NCBI RefSeq assembly: GCF_022532105.1
Contig: NZ_CP092832.1
Span: 1,641,001 to 1,705,000 of the forward strand
Origin: Flavobacterium sp. HJ-32-4
GTDB lineage: Bacteria > Bacteroidota > Bacteroidia > Flavobacteriales > Flavobacteriaceae
Reading direction: 5' to 3'
DNA: 64,000 nt
Under the pieces are notes generated by a model. It saw nothing but the letters and a program-made list of their open reading frames with translations. It searched no databases and was not told where the DNA came from. This document shows positions 8,190-16,051 of this stretch, in pieces. Position 1 is the first letter of the stretch. Every line of letters starts with the position of its first letter. A program made the position numbers and the translations under genes.

Positions 8190-9254
8190 ATGAACCAAAA
8201 TTACTACGCCGTTCTGATGGCAGGCGGTGTCGGCTCACGCTTTTGGCCGGTCAGCACACAAGATTATCCCAAACAGTTCCATGACATGCTGGGCGCAGGG
8301 CAAACACTTATTCAAAAGACGTTTTCACGCCTTTCACGTCTTATCCCCGCAGAGAATATCCTTATCCTTACCAACGAACGTTACAACGATTTGGTACTGG
8401 AACAATTGCCGCAGGTAAAGCCGGAACAGGTGTTGTTGGAACCTGCCATGCGCAACACGGCTCCGTGTATTTTGTATGCGGCCCTTAAAATCCAGAAGCA
8501 AAACCCGGATGCGGTAATGGTAGTAGCACCGAGCGACCACTGGATCGAAGACGAAGCAGCGTTTGTTTCCAATCTCGAAACCTGTTTTCAGTTCTGTGCA
8601 TCGCACAACGCCTTGATGACCCTGGGTATACAACCCACATTTCCCAATACCGGTTTTGGGTACATCGAGTTTGATGAGGAAGACCGTCAGCCTGTCAAGA
8701 GGGTGCGGCAGTTTCGGGAAAAACCCGACTATGAGACGGCAAAGTCTTTCCTTGAATCCGGGAACTTCTTGTGGAACGGTGGTATCTTTATCTGGAGCGC
8801 CGCCGCTATCACAGACGCCTTTGCGCAGTTTCAACCCGAAATGGACCAGCTTTTCCGCAGGGGCTTGCCGGTTTACAACACGCCCGACGAAGGTGCGTTT
8901 ATTCAGGGAGAATATGCCTCGGCTGCAAATATCTCGATCGATTATGCCGTGATGGAGAAAGCAGAGAATGTGTATGTATTGCCCGCTTCCTTCGATTGGA
9001 ATGATCTGGGGACCTGGGGTTCCCTACACGAGAAACTGCCGAAAGACGCGGAGAACAATGCCGTGGTGAACGCAACGGTCATACTCGAGAACGCGCATAA
9101 TAACATTATTCGTGCGGAGGGTAAAAAGATGGTTATAATAGACGGATTGGATGACTTTATTATTGTGGACCGTGAGGAAGTATTATTAATATATCCGAAG
9201 TCCAAAGAGCAAGATATAAAACGGATTATGTCAATGGCAGACAAAACGATTTAA
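8190..9254 (+). CDS. manC: Mannose-1-phosphate guanylyltransferase
   Basis: This 354-residue enzyme makes GDP-mannose from GTP and mannose-1-phosphate. The N-terminal signature LMAGGVGSRFWP (9-20) is followed by the conserved YPKQFHD. FREKPDYETA and the active-site region DWNDLGTWGSL are also present. There is no fused phosphomannose isomerase domain. The frame is open upstream to 8088, but the ATG at 8190 starts exactly at the family's N-terminus. The last 150 bases are noticeably richer in A+T than the rest, probably because they hold the promoter of the next gene. Confidence 0.95.
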   Translation: MNQNYYAVLMAGGVGSRFWPVSTQDYPKQFHDMLGAGQTLIQKTFSRLSRLIPAENILILTNERYNDLVLEQLPQVKPEQVLLEPAMRNTAPCILYAALKIQKQNPDAVMVVAPSDHWIEDEAAFVSNLETCFQFCASHNALMTLGIQPTFPNTGFGYIEFDEEDRQPVKRVRQFREKPDYETAKSFLESGNFLWNGGIFIWSAAAITDAFAQFQPEMDQLFRRGLPVYNTPDEGAFIQGEYASAANISIDYAVMEKAENVYVLPASFDWNDLGTWGSLHEKLPKDAENNAVVNATVILENAHNNIIRAEGKKMVIIDGLDDFIIVDREEVLLIYPKSKEQDIKRIMSMADKTI

Positions 9255-9285
9255 TTTGTATTTTTACAGGGAAAGCAAGAGTCTC

Positions 9286-12200
9286 TTGGTACCTAGAATC
9301 CTCAAACTATCGGTATTCTTTTATCTTCTGTTAACTACGGTTGTGTCGGCCCAGTTGACCGATTTTTCTTTATCGCTAAGCAAAGTAGATGAGATCTGCC
9401 CGGGCAATGGAAGTATCACGTTTACGGTTGCCGGGGCCACCCCGGGGTCCACTTTTTTGTATTTCATCTATAAACTTCCCGATGAAACCAATCCCCTGGC
9501 GTTAATCGATGAAACAACGTACGAGGGCCTCACAGCAGGGATGTACAAGGTGGTGGCCGTTCAGTCGCTGGGGGTACAGACCAACTCACAGACGGCCTAT
9601 ATAACTATCGACCCTGTATACCAGCCTCTCATTTTTGCAGTCACCGGCTCGATTGCACCCTGTTCTACGGTTGGTTCTATCACCATTACAGGACTTCAAG
9701 GGGCGATCGCGACATATGAAATCACATCCGGACCTGTCATTCCTCCTCCGCAAAGCACGGGCTTTTTTCCTAACTTACCCCAAGGTGCCTACTCGGTAAA
9801 AGTTAGTGATGTGTGCGGGTTCGCTGCCACAATGGATTATTCATTGCTTCCACCCACCACTTCGCTTACGATTGCGCAGGCGGCACCTAATAATGCCTCA
9901 TGTACCACCCAGATACTGTCGGGCTCTTTTGTCGCAACCGGGGCGCAGTCGATTGCAGCACCCATCCAGATGACCTGTGTGATACACCCTCCGTCGGGTG
10001 GGCCGGATATCGTATTAACACAAACATTCACTACCAATATGTACTCTTTCTCAGTACCCTTTTTTCCGTCGGAAACCTACACCTATGATTTGACGGCTGT
10101 CAACTCCTGTGGGAATACGGCCCAGGTTATGGGTGCTGTGGCAATGACGGATATTGCGCCTGAAGTAAATGGCTCTCCCCTTTTATGTTTGGAACAACTG
10201 ACATTTTCCGGCGCCACGGCGGTACAACTTGTTTCAGCTCCGCCCGATTATACTGGTCCGGTTCCGTTTACCATTCCCCCAGGTTCTCAGAATAGCTTTA
10301 CGCTTGGGAACATTGTTGGCGGTGAATATGGTTTTCAGGCAATAGACATTTGTGGAGGTCTTCACGCCCTTTCGTATATATCGGAACCACCTGTCCTTAC
10401 ACCACCGGTTATCGATACCTATCCCGGCTGTGGTGAGGAAGAAGGTGGCATCCGTATTTTGGCGAATGTCTCGAGTGGATCGCTTGTCAGCGCAGTAATT
10501 ACGTCAGCTCCGGCTACCTTTTCGGGTCCTTTCGACGTCGCCAGCGCGATCGTGAACGGCTCTCTGTACCTGGGCGACTTACCTAAAGGGCCTTATTCCT
10601 TCCATGTTACCACGTTATGTGGTGGCGACTTTGATCTGTCTGTCAACGTCAATGGCGTTACGATAACGAATCTGGTATATGAAGTACAACAGGGGTGCGG
10701 CACGTTCGACTTGTTTTTGTCGGCCACCGTTTCAGCCCCTAACTTCAATATTTTTTATATCCAAAAGTACAATCCTGTATCGGGTTTGTGGACGCATCCT
10801 TTCACGAACGTTCCCCAACAACCCGGACAGTCACTGGGTGCGGTCAATGCCTATGGATTGAACAACGGCGGTATCACACCGAACTTTTTTGTAAATGCTA
10901 CATATCGTATCCTAAATCAAGGACTCACATGGCAAACAGGCAATTCGTCGCTCAAACTTTGCTGGAAACCGATTGCTGAATTCACAGTAGGAGGTTTTAT
11001 ACCCTCCATCAGTGCCTTCGTTTTTGGTTGTAATGACGGTCAGTCGGATGTTTTGGTGAACTTCAACGGCATTCCACCCTATTCCTATCGCATTATTTTG
11101 AAGGATAATTTGCCGTTTATTGTGGATAATGGCGATTCGCCAGTGTTTACGAACCTGACGACCGGGCTTTACACCTTCGAGGTAACTGACGCCTGCGGTA
11201 ACGTATACAATACGACCATCAATACCGTCGATGGCTTTGGCCTGCCGATTTCGGGTATTACGGGCTGCGAAAACACTCCAGGAAGTCTGGCTGTCCCGTA
11301 TTTCGACTTTTTCGAATACAAATGGTGGAAAGGGGATGATGAGAGCAACGTCATTGGCACGAATAGCGTGCTTGCCTTTCCCTCATTATCGCCCGGTGAC
11401 ATAGGTGTTTATCACGTACGGGTCACGTATCTCTCCAACAGCAGTTCGTGCATCAACTTTGTGGCGACTTACAACTTGTCTGATGTTCCCCGTTTGCCAA
11501 AGGCTGGCGTTGGGAAATCAATCGAATCCTGTTCGTCGGTGGGCGCAATTGACCTTTTTACCCTGCTGGACCCGCCTTTCGACAATGGAGGAACATGGAC
11601 GGCCCTGACGTCGGGTGATGTCGTCAGCGGAAGTACGTGGACGGCTGATTCTGCATCGTCTATCGGAAATCATGCCTTCCAATATACCGTACTCAATGGT
11701 TGCGGCACCGTCAATGCCGTAGCGAACGTGATGCTGCTTGACGCTCCTGAAACGCCGGTCGCTTCGGCCCTTCCTACGGCATGTGAAGGATCCGACCTTC
11801 AGTTATTCTCGACCACTGTATCGGGTGCCGAATATGTGTGGCGGGGTCCGAACGGTTTTGAGTCATCAGAAAAAGACCCTGTCATACCGAATGTGTCACC
11901 CGACGCATCGGGCACCTATACGCTGAGTGCCCGTACTACCGCATGTGAATCCGGAATCTCCGAAGTGGCGGTTATGGTGACCCCGCTGCCGCGATTTACG
12001 GTTAATGGCGTGTGCGAAGGGGCGCGGTTCCGACTGAGTGCGGTGCCAGAATCACCCGACATGGGACCTCTGTCCTATACATGGTCAGGCCCGAATGGTT
12101 ACGTGGGCGACGGCGATTCTATTATTGCGCCGCAAAAAGGGAGTTACACGATTGTTTCGTCTGATATAAATGGCTGCAGTTTCGCACGAGATTTTGAAGT

Positions 12201-12468
12201 AGCAAGTATTGTGTGCGAGATCCCGCAAGGTATTTCACCTAACGGCGATGGGAAAAATGATTCATTTGACCTGTCGGGACTGGACGTGAAAAAGTTAGAG
12301 ATATTGAACCGGTACGGTACTGTGGTTTTTGACAAGTTGCATTATCTCAACGAATGGCACGGGCAAGACAAATGCGGAAATCCGCTTCCGACAGCGACCT
12401 ATTTTTATTATATCGAACTCGAAAACGGCACTGGCAAAGCAGGTTGGGTCTACCTGACCCGAAATTAA
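9286..12468 (+). CDS. Large T9SS-secreted protein with repeated beta-sandwich modules and type B sorting domain
   Basis: About 1060 residues. No ATG precedes the signal peptide. The best start is TTG at 9286, giving MVPRILKLSVFFYLLLTTVVSA, and another TTG at 9256 is possible. The body has roughly six diverged modules of about 100 residues, each containing a GxYxFxVxDxCG-like line (GAYSVKVSDVCG, GEYGFQAIDICG, GPYSFHVTTLCG, GLYTFEVTDACG). Ig-like regions follow (TACEGSDLQLF..SGAEYVWRGPNG). The C-terminal about 85 residues (PQGISPNGDGKNDSFDLSG..) are the gliding-motility-associated, type B T9SS sorting domain. It should be exported and attached to the cell surface, with adhesion likely. It converges on the ABC transporter gene with no space between them. 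Confidence 0.88.
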   Translation: MVPRILKLSVFFYLLLTTVVSAQLTDFSLSLSKVDEICPGNGSITFTVAGATPGSTFLYFIYKLPDETNPLALIDETTYEGLTAGMYKVVAVQSLGVQTNSQTAYITIDPVYQPLIFAVTGSIAPCSTVGSITITGLQGAIATYEITSGPVIPPPQSTGFFPNLPQGAYSVKVSDVCGFAATMDYSLLPPTTSLTIAQAAPNNASCTTQILSGSFVATGAQSIAAPIQMTCVIHPPSGGPDIVLTQTFTTNMYSFSVPFFPSETYTYDLTAVNSCGNTAQVMGAVAMTDIAPEVNGSPLLCLEQLTFSGATAVQLVSAPPDYTGPVPFTIPPGSQNSFTLGNIVGGEYGFQAIDICGGLHALSYISEPPVLTPPVIDTYPGCGEEEGGIRILANVSSGSLVSAVITSAPATFSGPFDVASAIVNGSLYLGDLPKGPYSFHVTTLCGGDFDLSVNVNGVTITNLVYEVQQGCGTFDLFLSATVSAPNFNIFYIQKYNPVSGLWTHPFTNVPQQPGQSLGAVNAYGLNNGGITPNFFVNATYRILNQGLTWQTGNSSLKLCWKPIAEFTVGGFIPSISAFVFGCNDGQSDVLVNFNGIPPYSYRIILKDNLPFIVDNGDSPVFTNLTTGLYTFEVTDACGNVYNTTINTVDGFGLPISGITGCENTPGSLAVPYFDFFEYKWWKGDDESNVIGTNSVLAFPSLSPGDIGVYHVRVTYLSNSSSCINFVATYNLSDVPRLPKAGVGKSIESCSSVGAIDLFTLLDPPFDNGGTWTALTSGDVVSGSTWTADSASSIGNHAFQYTVLNGCGTVNAVANVMLLDAPETPVASALPTACEGSDLQLFSTTVSGAEYVWRGPNGFESSEKDPVIPNVSPDASGTYTLSARTTACESGISEVAVMVTPLPRFTVNGVCEGARFRLSAVPESPDMGPLSYTWSGPNGYVGDGDSIIAPQKGSYTIVSSDINGCSFARDFEVASIVCEIPQGISPNGDGKNDSFDLSGLDVKKLEILNRYGTVVFDKLHYLNEWHGQDKCGNPLPTATYFYYIELENGTGKAGWVYLTRN

Positions 12469-13248
12469 TCAGAGGCTTTCGCCGAAATCTTCCTTCCGCT
12501 GTGCCTTGCGGATTTTTTTGAACAGGTTGGAGGAATACACAAAGTCGACCACTGCTTCGTTGTCGGTTCTGAAGATGTCTTTTTTGGTTCCTTCCCAAGC
12601 CAATACACCATTCTTCAAAAAGACGATTTTCTCACCGATCTCCATTACCGAGTTCATATCGTGTGTATTGATGACGGTCGTGATGTTATACTCCTGTGTG
12701 ATTTCCTGGATGAGGTTGTCAATGACAATGGCGGTTTTAGGATCGAGTCCGGAATTCGGTTCGTCGCAAAACAAATACTTTGGATTGTTTACGATAGCCC
12801 GTGCAATCGCCACCCGTTTCTGCATCCCTCCGGATATTTCCGACGGCTTTTTATGGTTCGCCTCGAGAAGGTTGACCCGTTTCAATACGACGTCCACACG
12901 CTCCCGTATTTCTGCTGCGGTTTTATTGGTAAACATCGTCAGCGGAAACCCCACGTTTTGTTCTACCGTCATACTGTCGAACAACGCACTTCCCTGAAAA
13001 ACCATCCCGATTTCGGTGCGGAGTTCCCGTCGCTCGTCGTCGGTCATGTCAGAGTACACCCGGCCATCATAGGATATGGTTCCCGAATCGGGCGTGTGGA
13101 TACCCAGCAGGCTTTTCAATAGAACGGTTTTGCCCGAGCCACTCTGTCCGATGATCAGATTGGTCTTGCCGGTTTCAAAGACCGTCGAGATGCCTTTGAG
13201 CACCTTGCTGTCGCCAAACGACTTTTCTACGTTTTTGACTTCTATCAT
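12469..13248 (-). CDS. MlaF-like ABC transporter ATP-binding protein
   Basis: The 259-residue ATPase has Walker A GQSGSGKT (34-41), the variant signature SGGMQKRVAIARA typical of MlaF/Mkl-type proteins, and Walker B YLFCDEPNSGLDP. With the adjacent MlaE-type permease it should form an inner-membrane transporter that moves phospholipid between the inner and outer membranes. The frame is open 60 bases further upstream, but the ATG at 13248 begins the standard MIEVKNVEKSF and overlaps the permease stop by four bases (ATGA). Confidence 0.93.
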   Translation of the reverse strand: MIEVKNVEKSFGDSKVLKGISTVFETGKTNLIIGQSGSGKTVLLKSLLGIHTPDSGTISYDGRVYSDMTDDERRELRTEIGMVFQGSALFDSMTVEQNVGFPLTMFTNKTAAEIRERVDVVLKRVNLLEANHKKPSEISGGMQKRVAIARAIVNNPKYLFCDEPNSGLDPKTAIVIDNLIQEITQEYNITTVINTHDMNSVMEIGEKIVFLKNGVLAWEGTKKDIFRTDNEAVVDFVYSSNLFKKIRKAQRKEDFGESL

Positions 13249-13994
13249 TTGCTCAGGAGGACTTGCGTCAGGATGTAATTCGACAAAATGATGACGACCG
13301 ACGTCCATACAAATGACGTGGTACTGGCCTTTCCTACTTCAAGGGCGCCTCCCTTCATATAATAACCGTGGAACGAAGGGATGGTAGCCAACAGCATCGC
13401 GAATACCAATGTCTTGATGAATGCATACGTCACGTGGAAGGGTGTGAACTCGGTTTGCAACCCCTGGATGAACTCCGAACTACTCGTAAAACCGCCATAA
13501 ACCGCCCCAAGCCATCCGCCTACGATGCCCAGGAACATGCTGAGCATGATGACAAACGGGTAGAGTGTAAGCGCCACAATTTTCGGGAAAACCAGGTAGT
13601 TCAGTGAATTGACACCCATTACTTCAAGGGCATCAATCTGCTCGGTCACCCGCATGGTGCCAATGCTGGATGTGATAAAAGAGCCGACTTTACCCGCCAT
13701 GATGATCGAAATGAAGGTAGGGGCAAATTCCAGAATCACCGACTGTCGCGTGGCGAAACCGATCAACATCTTTGGAATAAGCGGATTGGTCAGGTTAAGC
13801 GCCGTCTGGATGGCAACAACCCCACCGACGAAGAAGGAGATAAACGCAACGATGCCGAGAGAATCAAAGACCAGATCGTCTATTTCCTTAAAAATCAGCT
13901 GTCGCATCGCTGACCATTTGGTGGGTTTTCGAAATACTTCCTGTATCATCAGGAAGTACTTGCCGGTCTGTGAAAGGATGCGGATAATGAACAT
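13245..13994 (-). CDS. MlaE-family ABC transporter permease
   Basis: This 249-residue integral membrane protein of the MlaE family has several hydrophobic helices and the conserved EQIDALEVMGVNSLNYLVFPKIVALT segment. The substrate-binding MlaD-type partner is not in this cluster, as is common in Bacteroidetes, where it is often encoded nearby or elsewhere. It is the first gene of a two-gene minus-strand operon and its stop overlaps the ATPase start by four bases. Confidence 0.92.
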   Translation of the reverse strand: MFIIRILSQTGKYFLMIQEVFRKPTKWSAMRQLIFKEIDDLVFDSLGIVAFISFFVGGVVAIQTALNLTNPLIPKMLIGFATRQSVILEFAPTFISIIMAGKVGSFITSSIGTMRVTEQIDALEVMGVNSLNYLVFPKIVALTLYPFVIMLSMFLGIVGGWLGAVYGGFTSSSEFIQGLQTEFTPFHVTYAFIKTLVFAMLLATIPSFHGYYMKGGALEVGKASTTSFVWTSVVIILSNYILTQVLLSK

Positions 13995-14078
13995 TCGGGA
14001 AAAATAAGTGCTAAAATACGAATAAAGCCCCGAACCGATGTTACGTCTTTCATTTTTACGGATGCTTCAGTTGAGGGG

Positions 14079-14115
14079 TTGGCTTTCCAATTTCCGTACT
14101 TTCCGACTATCTTTG
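14079..14115 (+). promoter_or_regulatory. Promoter of purK-purE
   Basis: TATCTTTG at 14108-14115 fits the TAnnTTTG -7 box, 45 bases before the purK ATG. A TTG at 14079-14081 is a possible -33 element, but the 26-base spacing is longer than usual, so the upstream half is uncertain. Confidence 0.45.
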
Positions 14116-14159
14116 TGCACCGGGCCTTTGGTCGTACGGTAAGACGTAACACAACTACT

Positions 14160-15302
14160 ATGAACTATTTTTCCTCCGGGTTTACACTGGGGATCCTGGG
14201 CGGTGGCCAATTGGGCAAAATGCTGCTGGCCGACACCCGCAAATTCGACATCCGGACACACGTATTGGACCCGGCCGGCGATGCACCCGGGCGTATCGCC
14301 TGCGATCATTTTGTGCAGGGCAGCCTGATGGACTTCGACACGGTTTATGAATTTGGTAAACAGGTAGACGTCCTGACCATCGAAATCGAACTCGTCAACC
14401 TCGAGGCACTGGAACGATTGGAGCAGGAGGGAACTATCGTATATCCTTCTTCTGCTACCTTGCGCCTTATCCAGGACAAAGGCACCCAAAAAGATTTCTA
14501 TGCGGCCCACGGAATACCCACTGCACCCTATCGTAGGTTCGATTCTTTGGAGGAGCTTCGTGCCGCTGCGGTGGATTTTCCGTTTGTATGGAAAAGCGCC
14601 CGTTTCGGATACGACGGCAACGGCGTGAAGATCGTTCGTTCGCAGGCCGATTTGGTGTCGCTGCCGGATGTGCCCTGTATTATGGAAGAAATGGTGCCGT
14701 TCAAAAACGAACTGGCGGTCATCGTAGCGCGCAGTGCCAAGGGCGAGATACTAACTTATCCGGTTGTAGAGATGGAATTCCACCCCGAAGCCAATCAGGT
14801 GGAATATGTTCTGTGCCCGGCCCGTATCCCAGACAACATTGCTCAAAAAGCCCGTGCGATTGCACTGGAGGTCTCGGAAAAGTTCGCGCATGTGGGCTTG
14901 TTAGCCGTTGAGATGTTCCAGACAGAAGACGATGCTATCCTCGTGAATGAGGTGGCGCCGCGGCCCCATAACTCCGGTCACTATAGCATCGAAGCCAGTT
15001 ATACCTCCCAGTTTGAAAACCACCTGCGCGCGGTCTTAGGACTGCCGTTGGGCGACACCGAAAGCAAGGTCGCCGGTGTAATGGTCAATTTGGTAGGGGC
15101 AGAGGGCCACAGCGGAAAGGTAGTGTATGAAAATATCGAAGAAATACTCGGAATGCCGGGAGTGACGCCCCATATCTACGGGAAAAAAGAAACCCGGCCT
15201 TTCCGAAAAATGGGACATGTGACCATCGTTGCGCACGACATCAACCAAGCCCGCGAAATGGCAGCGAATGTAAAGCGCACCATACGCGTGGTCAGCCAAT
15301 AA
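14160..15302 (+). CDS. purK: 5-(carboxyamino)imidazole ribonucleotide synthase
   Basis: This 380-residue ATP-grasp enzyme carboxylates AIR to N5-CAIR in purine synthesis. The N-terminal LGILGGGQLGKML motif, the KSARFGYDGNGVKIV segment and the metal- and ATP-binding EVAPRPHNSGHYSIEA motif are all present. The ATG at 14160 starts the family N-terminus, although the frame is open to 14079. purE follows 27 bases later, so the two successive steps are encoded together. Confidence 0.96.
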   Translation: MNYFSSGFTLGILGGGQLGKMLLADTRKFDIRTHVLDPAGDAPGRIACDHFVQGSLMDFDTVYEFGKQVDVLTIEIELVNLEALERLEQEGTIVYPSSATLRLIQDKGTQKDFYAAHGIPTAPYRRFDSLEELRAAAVDFPFVWKSARFGYDGNGVKIVRSQADLVSLPDVPCIMEEMVPFKNELAVIVARSAKGEILTYPVVEMEFHPEANQVEYVLCPARIPDNIAQKARAIALEVSEKFAHVGLLAVEMFQTEDDAILVNEVAPRPHNSGHYSIEASYTSQFENHLRAVLGLPLGDTESKVAGVMVNLVGAEGHSGKVVYENIEEILGMPGVTPHIYGKKETRPFRKMGHVTIVAHDINQAREMAANVKRTIRVVSQ

Positions 15303-15329
15303 AACTACAAACTTCAAGCAACCCAACCT

Positions 15330-15818
15330 ATGAAAGTAGCCATCGTAATGGGATCACAATCGGACCTGCCCGTCATGCAGGAAGCCATCGACATGCTGGT
15401 TCAGTTCGGAGTCGAGACCGAAACCGACATCGTGTCGGCGCACCGCACACCCGAAAAACTCGTTGATTTCGCTACCCACGCCCACGAACGCGGCATTTCG
15501 GTTATCATCGCCGGGGCTGGGGGCGCCGCGCATCTGCCTGGGATGGTGGCGTCGATGTCGCCTTTGCCAGTGATTGGTGTGCCCGTTAAATCGAGTAATT
15601 CCATCGATGGCTGGGACAGCATCTTATCAATCCTCCAAATGCCGGGCGGCGTGCCCGTTGCGACCGTGGCATTGAACGGTGGTAAAAACGCGGGGATACT
15701 CGCGGCCCAAATCCTGGGAAGCCAAAATGCAGCGATACAACAACGCATCATCGACTATAAACTTCAGTTGAAACAGGCTGTGTTAGACGCATCCGACTCC
15801 CTAAAAAAACGCGGATAG
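15330..15818 (+). CDS. purE: 5-(carboxyamino)imidazole ribonucleotide mutase
   Basis: The 162-residue class I PurE converts N5-CAIR to CAIR. It has MGSQSDLPVM at the start, the SAHRTPEKL catalytic histidine loop and the AGAGGAAHLPGM loop, and its length is normal for the family. It is cotranscribed with purK. No U-tract terminator follows it on the plus strand. The hairpin just downstream is oriented for minus-strand transcription instead. Confidence 0.97.
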   Translation: MKVAIVMGSQSDLPVMQEAIDMLVQFGVETETDIVSAHRTPEKLVDFATHAHERGISVIIAGAGGAAHLPGMVASMSPLPVIGVPVKSSNSIDGWDSILSILQMPGGVPVATVALNGGKNAGILAAQILGSQNAAIQQRIIDYKLQLKQAVLDASDSLKKRG

Positions 15819-15828
15819 CCGTTGGCAT

Positions 15829-15863
15829 AAAAAGAAAAAGGCTTCCGCGCCCAAGCGGAAGCC
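15829..15863 (-). terminator. Orphan minus-strand intrinsic terminator
   Basis: A perfect 9-base stem, GGCTTCCGC (15840-15848) / GCGGAAGCC (15855-15863), has a six-base loop. On the minus strand it is followed by TTTTTCTTTTT (15839-15829). On the plus strand it is followed by CAAAAATCTT, so it would not terminate purE. No minus-strand gene lies upstream of it. Confidence 0.6.
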
Positions 15864-15990
15864 CAAAAATCTTAAAAAGTGTTCCGGGACCTAATCAGTA
15901 CATGTTTTTGTTTGGGGCAAAAAGAGTGCAGGCGGTACCGGAACGATGTACAAAAAGTTGAAACCTCGGTAAAAGTACAAATAAAATCGA
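15829..15990 (-). ncRNA. Candidate small RNA opposite the purE-M3 peptidase gap
   Basis: The minus-strand terminator at 15829-15863 implies a short transcript read leftward through this gap. A plausible promoter on the minus strand is TTG (16020-16018), 20 bases, then TATTTTG (15997-15991), close to the TAnnTTTG form. The minus frame here (to 15872) encodes nothing recognisable and starts inside the peptidase gene. The start point and the transcript itself are inferred. Confidence 0.3.
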
Positions 15991-16051
15991 CAAAATACAC
16001 TATTTGAACGTATTTAACAAATGGATGCATTTTTGTTATATTCCATAAATC

